From the NCBI RefSeq assembly GCF_902498915.1, contig NZ_CABVLQ010000001.1: 64,000 nt of DNA; one strand, given 5' to 3'. Made by a program: the position numbers and the translations under genes. This DNA is from Escherichia ruysiae. GTDB lineage: Bacteria > Pseudomonadota > Gammaproteobacteria > Enterobacterales > Enterobacteriaceae. The notes beneath the pieces were generated by a model that saw nothing but the letters and a program-made list of their open reading frames with translations, was not told the DNA's origin and made no database searches. Positions 8,852-17,954 of the stretch are shown in pieces (position 1 is the stretch's first letter; each line of letters opens with the position of its first letter).

Positions 8852-11032
8852 ATGAGCACGTCAGACGATATCCATAACACGACAGCCACTGGCAAATGCC
8901 CGTTCCATCAGGGCGGTCATGACCAGAGCGCAGGTGGGGGTACAACCACTCGCGACTGGTGGCCAAATCAACTCCGTGTTGACCTGTTAAACCAACATTC
9001 TAATCGTTCTAACCCGCTGGGTGAGGACTTTGACTACCGCAAAGAATTCAGCAAATTAGATTACTACGGCCTGAAAAAAGATCTGAAAGCCCTGCTGACA
9101 GAATCTCAGCCGTGGTGGCCAGCCGACTGGGGCAGCTATGCGGGCTTATTTATTCGTATGGCCTGGCACGGCGCGGGGACTTACCGTTCCATCGACGGAC
9201 GCGGCGGCGCAGGTCGTGGTCAGCAACGTTTTGCACCGCTGAACTCCTGGCCGGATAACGTAAGCCTTGATAAAGCGCGTCGCCTGTTGTGGCCAATCAA
9301 ACAGAAATATGGTCAGAAAATCTCCTGGGCAGACCTGTTTATCCTCGCGGGTAACGTGGCGCTGGAAAACTCCGGCTTCCGTACCTTCGGGTTTGGTGCC
9401 GGTCGTGAAGACGTCTGGGAACCGGATCTCGACGTTAACTGGGGTGATGAAAAAGCCTGGCTGACCCACCGTCATCCAGAAGCACTGGCGAAAGCACCAC
9501 TGGGTGCAACCGAGATGGGGCTGATTTACGTTAACCCGGAAGGCCCGGATCACAGCGGCGAACCGCTTTCTGCGGCAGCAGCTATCCGTGCGACCTTCGG
9601 CAACATGGGCATGAACGACGAAGAAACCGTGGCGCTGATTGCGGGTGGTCATACGCTGGGTAAAACCCACGGTGCCGGTCCGACATCTAACGTTGGCCCT
9701 GACCCGGAAGCTGCACCGATTGAAGAACAAGGTTTAGGCTGGGCGAGCACTTACGGCAGCGGCGTTGGCGCAGATGCCATCACCTCTGGTCTGGAAGTGG
9801 TCTGGACGCAGACACCGACTCAGTGGAGCAACTATTTCTTCGAAAACCTGTTCAAATATGAGTGGGTACAGACCCGCAGCCCGGCTGGCGCAATCCAGTT
9901 CGAAGCGGTAGACGCACCGGAAATTATCCCGGATCCGTTTGATCCGTCGAAGAAACGTAAGCCGACGATGCTGGTGACCGACCTGACGCTGCGTTTTGAT
10001 CCAGAGTTTGAGAAGATCTCTCGTCGCTTCCTCAACGATCCGCAGGCGTTCAACGAAGCCTTTGCCCGTGCCTGGTTCAAACTGACGCACAGGGATATGG
10101 GGCCGAAATCTCGCTACATCGGGCCGGAAGTACCGAAAGAAGATCTGATCTGGCAAGATCCGCTGCCGCAGCCGATCTACAACCCGACCGAACAAGACAT
10201 TATCAGTCTGAAATTTGCGATTGCGGATTCTGGTCTGTCTGTCAGTGAGCTGGTATCGGTGGCCTGGGCGTCTGCTTCTACTTTCCGTGGTGGCGACAAA
10301 CGCGGTGGCGCCAACGGTGCGCGTCTGGCATTAGCACCGCAGCGCGACTGGGATGTGAACGCCGCAGCCGTTCGTGCTCTGCCAGTTCTGGAGAAAATCC
10401 AGAAAGAGTCTGGCAAAGCCTCGCTGGCGGATATCATCGTGCTGGCAGGTGTGGTTGGCGTAGAGAAAGCCGCAAACGCCGCAGGGTTGAGCATTCATGT
10501 ACCATTTGCGCCGGGTCGCGTCGATGCGCGTCAGGATCAGACTGACATCGAGATGTTCGAGCTGCTGGAGCCGATTGCTGACGGCTTCCGTAACTATCGC
10601 GCCCGTCTGGATGTTTCCACCACCGAGTCGCTGCTGATTGATAAAGCACAGCAACTGACGCTGACCGCGCCGGAAATGACCGCGCTGGTGGGCGGGATGC
10701 GTGTACTGGGTGCCAACTTCGATGGCAGTAAAAACGGCGTCTTCACTGACCGCGTGGGCGTATTGAGCAATGACTTCTTCGTGAACTTGCTGGATATGCG
10801 TTACGAGTGGAAAGCGACCGACGAATCGAAAGAGCTTTTCGAAGGCCGTGACCGTGAAACCGGCGAAGTGAAATACACGGCCAGCCGTGCGGATCTGGTG
10901 TTTGGTTCTAACTCTGTCCTGCGCGCGGTGGCGGAAGTTTACGCCAGCAGCGATGCCCACGAGAAGTTTGTTAAAGACTTCGTCGCAGCATGGGTGAAAG
11001 TCATGAACCTCGACCGTTTCGACCTGCTGTAA
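8852..11032 (+). CDS. katG: KatG, catalase-peroxidase HPI
   Basis: The 726-residue cytosolic haem enzyme destroys hydrogen peroxide by catalase and peroxidase reactions. The N-terminal active domain carries the distal RMAWHGAGTYR motif (Arg, Trp and His) and the proximal-haem ALIAGGHTLGKTHG motif; Trp, Tyr and Met of the known covalent adduct lie in MAWHGAG, GLIYVNPEG and the segment after it. The C-terminal half is the usual duplicated, haem-free domain. I chose the second ATG (MSTSDDIHN), which follows GAGGGGAGC and gives the K-12 length, over one 13 codons upstream. OxyR, at 36769, is its activator. Confidence 0.98.
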   Translation: MSTSDDIHNTTATGKCPFHQGGHDQSAGGGTTTRDWWPNQLRVDLLNQHSNRSNPLGEDFDYRKEFSKLDYYGLKKDLKALLTESQPWWPADWGSYAGLFIRMAWHGAGTYRSIDGRGGAGRGQQRFAPLNSWPDNVSLDKARRLLWPIKQKYGQKISWADLFILAGNVALENSGFRTFGFGAGREDVWEPDLDVNWGDEKAWLTHRHPEALAKAPLGATEMGLIYVNPEGPDHSGEPLSAAAAIRATFGNMGMNDEETVALIAGGHTLGKTHGAGPTSNVGPDPEAAPIEEQGLGWASTYGSGVGADAITSGLEVVWTQTPTQWSNYFFENLFKYEWVQTRSPAGAIQFEAVDAPEIIPDPFDPSKKRKPTMLVTDLTLRFDPEFEKISRRFLNDPQAFNEAFARAWFKLTHRDMGPKSRYIGPEVPKEDLIWQDPLPQPIYNPTEQDIISLKFAIADSGLSVSELVSVAWASASTFRGGDKRGGANGARLALAPQRDWDVNAAAVRALPVLEKIQKESGKASLADIIVLAGVVGVEKAANAAGLSIHVPFAPGRVDARQDQTDIEMFELLEPIADGFRNYRARLDVSTTESLLIDKAQQLTLTAPEMTALVGGMRVLGANFDGSKNGVFTDRVGVLSNDFFVNLLDMRYEWKATDESKELFEGRDRETGEVKYTASRADLVFGSNSVLRAVAEVYASSDAHEKFVKDFVAAWVKVMNLDRFDLL

Positions 11033-11041
11033 TCTGACCTC

Positions 11042-11080
11042 CTTCAGCGACTGCCTTTCAGGCAGTCGCTGAAGTTTCTT
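11042..11080 (+). terminator. katG intrinsic terminator
   Basis: A perfect 15-bp stem (CTTCAGCGACTGCCT with its complement, loop TTC) ends at 11074 and is followed by TTTCTT, ten bases after the katG stop. Confidence 0.9.
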
Positions 11081-11128
11081 TACCGGCGTATAGTGTCGCT
11101 AACAAAACTACTACACGCTGGATCTCTC

Positions 11129-12034
11129 ATGCCTACTACGGGAAAGAGCAACCCACTGGCAATCAGTGGCCTGGTTGTGCTCACACTTATCTGGAGTTAT
11201 AGCTGGATTTTCATGAAGCAAGTCACCAGCTACATCGGTGCCTTCGACTTTACCGCTTTACGCTGCATTTTCGGCGCTTTTGTTCTGTTCATCGTCCTTT
11301 TATTACGTGGTCGTGGAATGCGTCCGACGCCGTTTAAATACACCTTAGCCATTGCCCTGTTACAAACCTGCGGGATGGTTGGCCTGGCGCAGTGGGCGCT
11401 GGTCAGCGGCGGAGCGGGGAAGGTGGCGATCCTGAGCTATACCATGCCGTTCTGGGTGGTGATTTTCGCCGCGTTGTTTCTCGGTGAACGACTGCGGCGC
11501 GGGCAATATTTTGCGATTCTGATTGCCGCCGTTGGTTTATTGCTGGTGTTGCAGCCGTGGCAACTCGATTTTTCTTCGATGAAAAGTGCCATGCTGGCAA
11601 TCCTCTCCGGTGTTAGTTGGGGGGCGAGCGCGATTGTTGCTAAACGCCTTTATGCCCGCCATCCGCGCGTGGATTTATTGTCGTTAACATCCTGGCAGAT
11701 GCTCTATGCGGCGCTGGTGATGAGTGTGGTCGCTTTACTGGTGCCGCAACGTGAAATTGACTGGCAGCCCACCGTGTTCTGGGCGCTGGCCTACAGTGCG
11801 ATTCTGGCGACGGCGCTGGCGTGGAGCTTATGGCTGTTTGTGCTGAAAAACTTGCCTGCCAGTATTGCCAGCTTAAGCACACTGGCCGTTCCCGTTTGCG
11901 GCGTACTCTTTTCCTGGTGGCTGCTCGGTGAGAATCCGGGGGCCGTTGAAGGTAGCGGTATTGTGCTGATTGTGCTGGCACTGGCGCTGGTGAGCCGTAA
12001 GAAAAAAGAAGCCGTCAGTGTAAAAAGGAGCTGA
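11129..12034 (+). CDS. yijE: YijE, EamA/DMT-family exporter (reported cystine exporter)
   Basis: The 301-residue inner-membrane protein has about ten hydrophobic segments made of two EamA repeats (roughly residues 10-140 and 155-290). The signature motifs are LTLIWSYSWIFMK at the start and the LGENPGAVEGSGI loop near the end of the second repeat. Work in E. coli has linked it to cystine export and tolerance; specificity cannot be read from sequence. The start at 11129 gives the K-12 length; an upstream ATG at 11093 adds 12 unlikely residues. Confidence 0.93.
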   Translation: MPTTGKSNPLAISGLVVLTLIWSYSWIFMKQVTSYIGAFDFTALRCIFGAFVLFIVLLLRGRGMRPTPFKYTLAIALLQTCGMVGLAQWALVSGGAGKVAILSYTMPFWVVIFAALFLGERLRRGQYFAILIAAVGLLLVLQPWQLDFSSMKSAMLAILSGVSWGASAIVAKRLYARHPRVDLLSLTSWQMLYAALVMSVVALLVPQREIDWQPTVFWALAYSAILATALAWSLWLFVLKNLPASIASLSTLAVPVCGVLFSWWLLGENPGAVEGSGIVLIVLALALVSRKKKEAVSVKRS

Positions 12035-12060
12035 ATTTTTTCTTCATGTGGGGCGATCTC

Positions 12061-12678
12061 TTATTTAACAAAATAACGATAATGCCCCACCATCCGCCAG
12101 CTAAACAGCACATCTTCTTCCTGCGCGCCTGCGCCAATGTTATGTATCACCAGCGGCGTACCGTCGCGGGCAATGCCATCTGACACAACACCGATATGTG
12201 CCAGCCCGTTATCTAATCGCCAGGAGACAATATCGCCCGCTTGATAGTCACTGGGGTTCTTGCTGGTGGGGCGTGTTTTATCGTGGCGGGTAAACCAGGT
12301 TTCCAGATTAGGCACCCGACGATGATCGATGTTGCTGTCCGGGCGCTTTAACTTCCACTTTTGCGGATAATCGGCAAAATTCTTCGCCATATCTTCATGC
12401 ACCAGCTTCTGCAAATCGACCTTCTGGCTGCGCAATGCACGGATCACCACATCGGAACATACACCGCGTTCTTGCGGGACATCACCGCCAGGATAGGTAA
12501 GCTGCATATACGCCGGATCGTAAAATAGCGTGCTGCCGATTTGCTGTCTGGCACCGTCTGCGATGGCAAGGTTGGTGTTGGTCTGGATTTGTACCACGGT
12601 TGGTGGAACGGCGGGAGATTTTAAGGAGTGGCTGGTAAATCCCGTCAGAAGGCTGACCAACGCGAGTGAAGCTTTCAT
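12061..12678 (-). CDS. yijF: YijF, DUF1287 putative periplasmic hydrolase
   Basis: The 205-residue protein has an N-terminal hydrophobic stretch (MKASLALVSLLTGFTSHS) that is probably a signal peptide. The DUF1287 domain shows an NlpC/P60-like layout, with Cys in RGVCSDVVIRAL (about residue 74) and His in LDNGLAHIGVVSD (about residue 163). Activity is unknown. A longer in-frame start would run into the repeat array and is rejected. It ends 26 bases from yijE, tail to tail. Confidence 0.92.
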   Translation of the reverse strand: MKASLALVSLLTGFTSHSLKSPAVPPTVVQIQTNTNLAIADGARQQIGSTLFYDPAYMQLTYPGGDVPQERGVCSDVVIRALRSQKVDLQKLVHEDMAKNFADYPQKWKLKRPDSNIDHRRVPNLETWFTRHDKTRPTSKNPSDYQAGDIVSWRLDNGLAHIGVVSDGIARDGTPLVIHNIGAGAQEEDVLFSWRMVGHYRYFVK

Positions 12679-12764
12679 CTGTTTCGTCCGTGAAAATAAT
12701 CGTCGCAGATTCGACCTTCCGGGCGTTTGAATGTTCTGTGGGGAAAATGTCCAGAAGCGGATAA

Positions 12765-13350
12765 AAAAACTCCGAACAACGCGGAATTTCAGATGGGTGA
12801 CAAAGTAAAAAAGTGTCCGGACGGTTCCCTCACATCTTTGGGGAGAGGGCGAGGGGAACAGGCCAGCTCCGGCGCGAATATTTACCCTCACCCCGGCCCT
12901 CTCCCTGAAAGGGCGAGGGGGAAAACCGTGCCCTCAGTGACGAATGAGCCAGTTTGCCAGCAATTTCCAACACCTGGACAACGCAGGTGTTTCAGATGGC
13001 TGACAATGTATAAAACGTGCCCGGACGGTCCCCTCGCCCCTTTGGGGAGAGGGGAACAGACCAGCTCCGGCGCGAATATTTACCCTCACCCCGGCCCTCT
13101 CCCTGAAAGGGCGAGGGGGAAAACCGTGCCCTCAGTGACGAATGAGCCAGTTTGGCAGCAATTTCCAACACCCGGACAACGCAGGTGTTTCAGACGGGCG
13201 ACAATGTATAAAACGTGCCCGGACGGTCCCCTCGCCCCTTTGGGGAGAGGGTGAGGGGAACAAACCAGCTCCGGCGCGACCCCGGCAAGGGGGAATACCG
13301 TGCCCACTTTGCCTGCAATCTCAAACTCCCGGACAAGCCGGGAGTTTGGC
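12765..13350. repeat. array of ~200-bp GC-rich repeats with conserved hairpins between gldA and yijF
   Basis: The 677-base gap between gldA and yijF is filled by direct repeats. The segment CCAGCTCCGGCGCGA recurs at 12863, 13061 and 13265 (spacing 198 and 204). Copies 1 and 2 are nearly identical over 198 bases; copy 3 is shortened and diverged, and a partial copy precedes copy 1. Each unit holds GC-rich stems of the CCCTC...GAGGG kind and ends in a hairpin around GGACAACGC at 12768-12788, 12969-12991, 13167-13189 and 13322-13348. ORFs across it are artefacts of the repeat. Confidence 0.9.
13322..13348 (-). terminator. hairpin just after gldA, likely transcript end
   Basis: CAAACTCCCGG, five bases, then CCGGGAGTTTG form a perfect 11-bp stem eight bases beyond the gldA stop. 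No T-run follows on the gldA strand, so it may stabilise a 3' end rather than terminate alone. It is the last member of the hairpin series in the repeat array. Confidence 0.55.
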
Positions 13351-13355
13351 ATAGG

Positions 13356-14459
13356 TTATTCCCACTCTTGCAGGAAACGCTGTCCGTACTGGTCGGCTAC
13401 CAGCAGTGCGGCGTAAACCTGATCTGGCGTTGCGCCGCCTGGCATGTTGTGAATAGTTTCACCTTCTGCACAAGATGCTTCTGCGACAATCCGCATTTTC
13501 GCCGGAATATCTTCTTTAATATCCAGTTGCGCCAGGGTAATTGGCAGACCAACGGCATGACACAGCGCCGCTACGGTTTCGATTTCCTCAACCGGTGCGT
13601 TTTCCAGCACCAGTTGTGTCAGCGTACCGAACGCCACTTTTTCACCGTGATAATAGTGATGCGCGTCCGGGATAGCGGTCAGGCCGTTATGCACCGCGTG
13701 TGCCGCAGCCAGACCACCGCTTTCAAAGCCTACACCGCTCAAATAGGTATTCGCTTCAATCACGCGCTCCAGCGCCGGAGTTACCACATGCTGTTCGGCA
13801 GCAAGCATCGCTTTTTCGCCTTCTTCCAGCAGGGTGTTGTAGCACAGTTCAGCCAGCGCCAGCGCGGCCTGGGTGCACTTGCCGCCCGCCATCGTGGTCG
13901 CGCCACTACGAGAGCAGGCACGTGCTTCAAACCAGGTTGCCAGCGCATCGCCGATACCCGCCGCTAACAGACGTGCAGGTGCGCCAGCAACGATTTTTGT
14001 ATCCACAATGACGCGTTCCGGGTTGTTCGGCAGCAGCAGATAGCGGTCAAACTCACCATCATCGGTGTAGATAACAGACAGTGCGCTGCACGGTGCGTCG
14101 GTAGAGGCTATGGTCGGTGCGATTGCTACCGGAACGCCCATAAAGTGCGCCAGTGCTTTGGCGGTATCGAGAGTTTTGCCACCACCGATACCGAGAATTG
14201 CGCCACACTGAGCTGTTTCCGCAATGCCGCGCAGACGGTCGATCTCATTTTGCGAACATTCACCGCCAAACGGCGCAATTTCTACTACCAGTCCAGCATC
14301 TTTAAAGCTTTTCTCGACAGTGGATTGAGCAAAGCCTAAAACAAATTTGTCACCCACCACTAACCAGCGTTCCGCCAGTGGCTTCAGGTATTCGCCCAGA
14401 CGATTAATGACATCTGCGCCCTGGATGTATTTACCCGGTGATTGAATAATGCGGTCCAT
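13356..14459 (-). CDS. gldA: GldA, glycerol dehydrogenase
   Basis: The 367-residue NAD-dependent, metal-containing alcohol dehydrogenase oxidises glycerol and related diols and reduces dihydroxyacetone or methylglyoxal. The family's nucleotide motif GIGGGKTLDTAK is near residue 95. Metal ligands are expected from AGIGDALATWFEA (Asp), AAAHAVHNG (His) and YYHGEKVAFG (His). The start MDRIIQSPGKY at 14459 follows AAAGGAG and gives the K-12 length. It lies ten bases after fsaB and is probably in the same transcript as ptsA and fsaB. Confidence 0.97.
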   Translation of the reverse strand: MDRIIQSPGKYIQGADVINRLGEYLKPLAERWLVVGDKFVLGFAQSTVEKSFKDAGLVVEIAPFGGECSQNEIDRLRGIAETAQCGAILGIGGGKTLDTAKALAHFMGVPVAIAPTIASTDAPCSALSVIYTDDGEFDRYLLLPNNPERVIVDTKIVAGAPARLLAAGIGDALATWFEARACSRSGATTMAGGKCTQAALALAELCYNTLLEEGEKAMLAAEQHVVTPALERVIEANTYLSGVGFESGGLAAAHAVHNGLTAIPDAHHYYHGEKVAFGTLTQLVLENAPVEEIETVAALCHAVGLPITLAQLDIKEDIPAKMRIVAEASCAEGETIHNMPGGATPDQVYAALLVADQYGQRFLQEWE

Positions 14460-14469
14460 AATTGCTCCT

Positions 14470-15132
14470 TTAGAGATGAGTAGTGCCAAATGCGGCGTTC
14501 CAGTCGTGTTCGAACTTCTCTATTGCTGACTCTACCGCAGGCGTGTTGAGCATTTGTTGCGCTACATCTAAGGGCAGGGTGATGGATTCACATCCTGCCA
14601 GCAAACAATCCAGCGCCTGACGCGGTGTTTTAAAGCTGGCAGCCAGCACCATGCTTTCTGGCGCGTGCATTTCCAGCAATGCTTGCAACTCCTGAACCGT
14701 GCGAATACCGTCACCGCCCTGGGCGTCTACGCGGTTAACATACGGAGCAACATATTTGGCGCCTGCCAGCGCGGCTAATAACCCTTGTGCGGCGCTATAT
14801 ACAGCGGTGCCAAGCGTAGTAATACCTTCTTTTTTCAGTATTTTAATTGCTGCCAGACCTTCGGCGGTTACCGGGATTTTCACCACGATGCCCGGAATGG
14901 CGTCGCGCAGACGCTTCGCTTCTTCCACCATACCCTGCGCGTCACGGCTCATGGTCTGAGCAAACAGAATGCCCTCATCACCAATCGCTTTTTGCAGACG
15001 CGGCAGCACTTCCCAGATGGACTCCTTGCTGGCAGCGATGATGCTCGGGTTAGTTGTCACCCCGGCAATCGGGAATATGCGTGCCAGACGTTCGACTTCT
15101 GCGACGTTAGCGGTGTCCAGATACAGTTCCAT
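14470..15132 (-). CDS. fsaB: FsaB (TalC), fructose-6-phosphate aldolase 2
   Basis: The 220-residue transaldolase-family class I aldolase splits fructose 6-phosphate to dihydroxyacetone and glyceraldehyde 3-phosphate in vitro. The Schiff-base lysine is Lys85 in GIVVKIPVTAEG, and the family motifs MELYLDTANV and GVTTNPSI are present. It lies between ptsA and gldA with gaps of about ten bases, so the dihydroxyacetone it could release has a neighbouring enzyme, GldA, able to use it. Confidence 0.97.
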   Translation of the reverse strand: MELYLDTANVAEVERLARIFPIAGVTTNPSIIAASKESIWEVLPRLQKAIGDEGILFAQTMSRDAQGMVEEAKRLRDAIPGIVVKIPVTAEGLAAIKILKKEGITTLGTAVYSAAQGLLAALAGAKYVAPYVNRVDAQGGDGIRTVQELQALLEMHAPESMVLAASFKTPRQALDCLLAGCESITLPLDVAQQMLNTPAVESAIEKFEHDWNAAFGTTHL

Positions 15133-15143
15133 GATGTTTCCTT

Positions 15144-17645
15144 TTACAGTTCCAGTTCATGTTGCAGCAGGCTGGCGATAGCGTCGGCAGAGGCGGCGTT
15201 AACCAGCGCGTTACGGAATTCTTCGTGCATGATGCGACGAGCGAGGCGCGAGAAAATGCGCATATGCTGATCGCCCGCAGCGTGTTTGTTCAGCGTTAAC
15301 ATAATGATGAATTGCGCTTCATCATCGCCCCAGCGCACCGGCGCTTGCAGACGCGCCACGCTGATGGTGGATTGCTCAATGTGTTCTGATTTGCTGTGTG
15401 GAATGGCAAAACTAAAGCCCAGACCGGTAGAGAAAACGGCCTCGCGCGCCCACAAGTCGGCTTCCAGTTTACGCGGATAGCGGCAGCGGCCTGCCAGCAG
15501 CAGGTTATCGGTCATGCCTTTGAGCACTTCTTCTTTGCTGCGCCAGTCGCTTTCCAGCGTGATGCACTCAGCGGTGACCAGCGGTGCGTCCTGTTGTGTC
15601 ATGCGGAATTGTGCCAGCAGGTGTTCCACTTCCAGCGAAGTACGGCAGGCCATTGCCTGGTTGAGTAACTGGCGGCACTCACGGCTATCAAGTTGCGCCA
15701 TTCGCGCTTTCGCCGCCGGAATTGACGGTGCGCTCATGCTGAGTTCATCCAGCCCTAAACCGACCAGCAACGGCAGCACTGAACCTTTCGCTCCCAGTTC
15801 ACCGCACAGACCAATCCATTTCCCCTGGCGATGCACCGCCTGCACGGCGTAATCGAGCGCCCGCAAGAAGGCCGGATTCAGGCTGTTGTAGTGACGGGTA
15901 ACTTTGGCGTTATCGCGATCTACTGCCAGCAGATATTGCGTCAGGTCATTACTACCGATACTAAAGAAATCAATCTCTTCGCAGCACTGATCGATGATGA
16001 ACATCACCGACGGCACTTCCAGCATAATGCCGAGCTGGATCTTCTCATCAAACGGAATATGTTCGTTACGCAGTTGCTGTTTAGCTTCCGCCAGTTTTTC
16101 TTTCACCCATAAGATCTCTTCCATTGAGGAGATCATCGGGATCATGATTTTCAGGCTACCGTGAGCAGAGGCGCGCAGGATCGACCGTAGCTGCGTGGTA
16201 AACAGCGAGGCGTACTCTTCATAAATACGCACGGCGCGATAACCGAGGAACGGGTTAGCTTCTGCGGGAATGTTCAGATAATCAACGGGTTTGTCGCCGC
16301 CAATGTCCATGGTACGCACAATAATGCTGCGTCCGTTGGCGGACTCCAGCGCCTGACAAAAAATGTTGTACAGCTCGCTTTCGCCCGGTGCGCTGGTGCG
16401 ATCCATATAGAGCATTTCAGTGCGGAACAAACCAACGCCTTCCGCACCATTGCCGAATGCGGCCTGCGCTTCCACGGAGTGAGCGATGTTAGCGGCAATT
16501 TCAATGCGGATACCGTCAGCGGTGCGGGCTTGCTGAGTCAGCCAGACACGTTGCTGCTCACGCAGGGCGTCCTGTACGCGGGCTTCTTGTTGATAATAAC
16601 GCGCTACCGCGTCTGTCGGTTCGACCACAATCGCCCCGGCGTTGCCGTCGATATAAATCGTTTGCTGCTGCCACGGAGTAAGCGTGTCGATATCCACGCC
16701 AACCAGTGTCGGAATGTTGAACGAACGGGCAAGAATTACCGTATGTGAGGTGGTGCCGCCGCTTTTGAGTAACAAACCTTTGAGGTGATTTTTATCCAGT
16801 TCGAGGAACTGACTGGGGGTCAGTTCATCAGCCATACAAATGGCGGGCTGCGTCAGTTTGCCCGGTGCTGGAAAGCGTTGTTCACCGTAAATTTGCTGGA
16901 GTAACTGGAAGCAGACATCGCGCACATCCAGCGCACGTTCTTGCAGATAGCTGCTGCTGGAGCGGGCGAACTCTTCGCAAAAGTGATTCGCACTGGCGAC
17001 AATCGCTTCGGCGCAGCTTAATCCGGCGCTGACACCTGCCAGTAAATGTTCGCGCAGGGAAGTATCGCCAGCCAGGGATCGGTGCGCTTCCAGAATCGCG
17101 CTGGTAGCACCGTCGCTATCCAGCAGACGAAACTCAATGTTTTTCAGTACCAGTGTCAGGCCGTTTTCCAGTGCGGATTGCTCGGCGTCAACGTCTTTGG
17201 CTGCGGGAAGATTACCCAGCGCGTTAAGATCTAAAGAAGAGATCGGCGTCAGAATGCCACCTGCGCTACCGCTGCATACGGTGCGGGCGCGGATAATTCT
17301 CGGATTCAGGTTGGTCAGTGAAACCGGCAACGGCTCCAGTTCGTCAGATTTAACTTCCGCCAGCGGCGCGTCGCAGTGGGGAAATTCATCGCGCAGCCAT
17401 TGGCTTAAACGCTGGTGCGCTTCCTGTTCGTCGGCTCCGGAAATCAGTAACTGGCAGTTATCGCCCACCAGCGTGTCGGTGCCAATCAGCGCCAGTGCGC
17501 TTTTGGCGTTGCCTTTGCGATCGGTGCGCAGGTTATGCCACTCAATTTGTGATGAAAAAGTATTACACAGCGTTTCAACGTGGCTTGCCGGACGTGCATG
17601 TACGCCGTTAGGTAGCTCACAAATAAATTCTACAATCAGGGCCAT
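15144..17645 (-). CDS. ptsA: PtsA (FrwA), multiphosphoryl transfer protein HPr-EI-EIIA(Fru)
   Basis: The 833-residue cytosolic fusion carries three phosphotransferase modules. The HPr-like domain is at about 1-90, with phospho-His16 in NGVHARPAS. The enzyme I domain is at about 120-660, with active His in GGTTSHTVILARS near residue 300 and the PEP-binding SIGSNDLTQYLLAVDR motif. The fructose-type EIIA is at about 690-833, with His in AIPHSKSEH. It would carry phosphate from PEP to the FrwB or FrwD EIIB and FrwC permease encoded divergently. Substrate is unproven. Confidence 0.96.
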   Translation of the reverse strand: MALIVEFICELPNGVHARPASHVETLCNTFSSQIEWHNLRTDRKGNAKSALALIGTDTLVGDNCQLLISGADEQEAHQRLSQWLRDEFPHCDAPLAEVKSDELEPLPVSLTNLNPRIIRARTVCSGSAGGILTPISSLDLNALGNLPAAKDVDAEQSALENGLTLVLKNIEFRLLDSDGATSAILEAHRSLAGDTSLREHLLAGVSAGLSCAEAIVASANHFCEEFARSSSSYLQERALDVRDVCFQLLQQIYGEQRFPAPGKLTQPAICMADELTPSQFLELDKNHLKGLLLKSGGTTSHTVILARSFNIPTLVGVDIDTLTPWQQQTIYIDGNAGAIVVEPTDAVARYYQQEARVQDALREQQRVWLTQQARTADGIRIEIAANIAHSVEAQAAFGNGAEGVGLFRTEMLYMDRTSAPGESELYNIFCQALESANGRSIIVRTMDIGGDKPVDYLNIPAEANPFLGYRAVRIYEEYASLFTTQLRSILRASAHGSLKIMIPMISSMEEILWVKEKLAEAKQQLRNEHIPFDEKIQLGIMLEVPSVMFIIDQCCEEIDFFSIGSNDLTQYLLAVDRDNAKVTRHYNSLNPAFLRALDYAVQAVHRQGKWIGLCGELGAKGSVLPLLVGLGLDELSMSAPSIPAAKARMAQLDSRECRQLLNQAMACRTSLEVEHLLAQFRMTQQDAPLVTAECITLESDWRSKEEVLKGMTDNLLLAGRCRYPRKLEADLWAREAVFSTGLGFSFAIPHSKSEHIEQSTISVARLQAPVRWGDDEAQFIIMLTLNKHAAGDQHMRIFSRLARRIMHEEFRNALVNAASADAIASLLQHELEL

Positions 17646-17954
17646 TGCCTTTCTCCCGGTACGGTTTTCTGTTTACAGGATAAGAGCGCACGGCAACGGC
17701 CTGCCATGTGACAAATCTGCCAAAAGCTGGACAAATGTAATGTAACCGCCAATTTGCGACGCGTCTCACAAGACGCGCTACTCCGGCATGATTCCGAGTT
17801 AACGCAAGTTATGAGGCGGATCGCATTTTTGTACTGACATTACAAAAGTCCAGTAAATGGCCTTTTTATCCACTGTTTGACCTGCTTGCGATTGCCTATT
17901 GTTTCTCCCATCAAAAAATATGGACATAGGCTTGGGTAAGCCTGGGAGCGACTT
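17646..17954. other. ptsA-frwC divergent intergenic region
   Basis: This 309-base gap must hold the promoters for ptsA-fsaB-gldA and for frwCB-pflDC-frwD. I see one short stem, GCGTCT/AGACGC at about 17761-17776. I could not assign a convincing -35/-10 pair or operator. No gene was seen. Confidence 0.5.

Noticed and set aside
12765..13350. CRISPR array
   Set aside because: The repeats are about 200 bases, adjacent, only three or four in number and without unique spacers; no cas genes are near.
13215..13967. 250-codon plus-strand ORF from the repeat array into gldA
   Set aside because: It begins in the GC-rich repeat and runs antisense through gldA; no ribosome site and low-complexity start.
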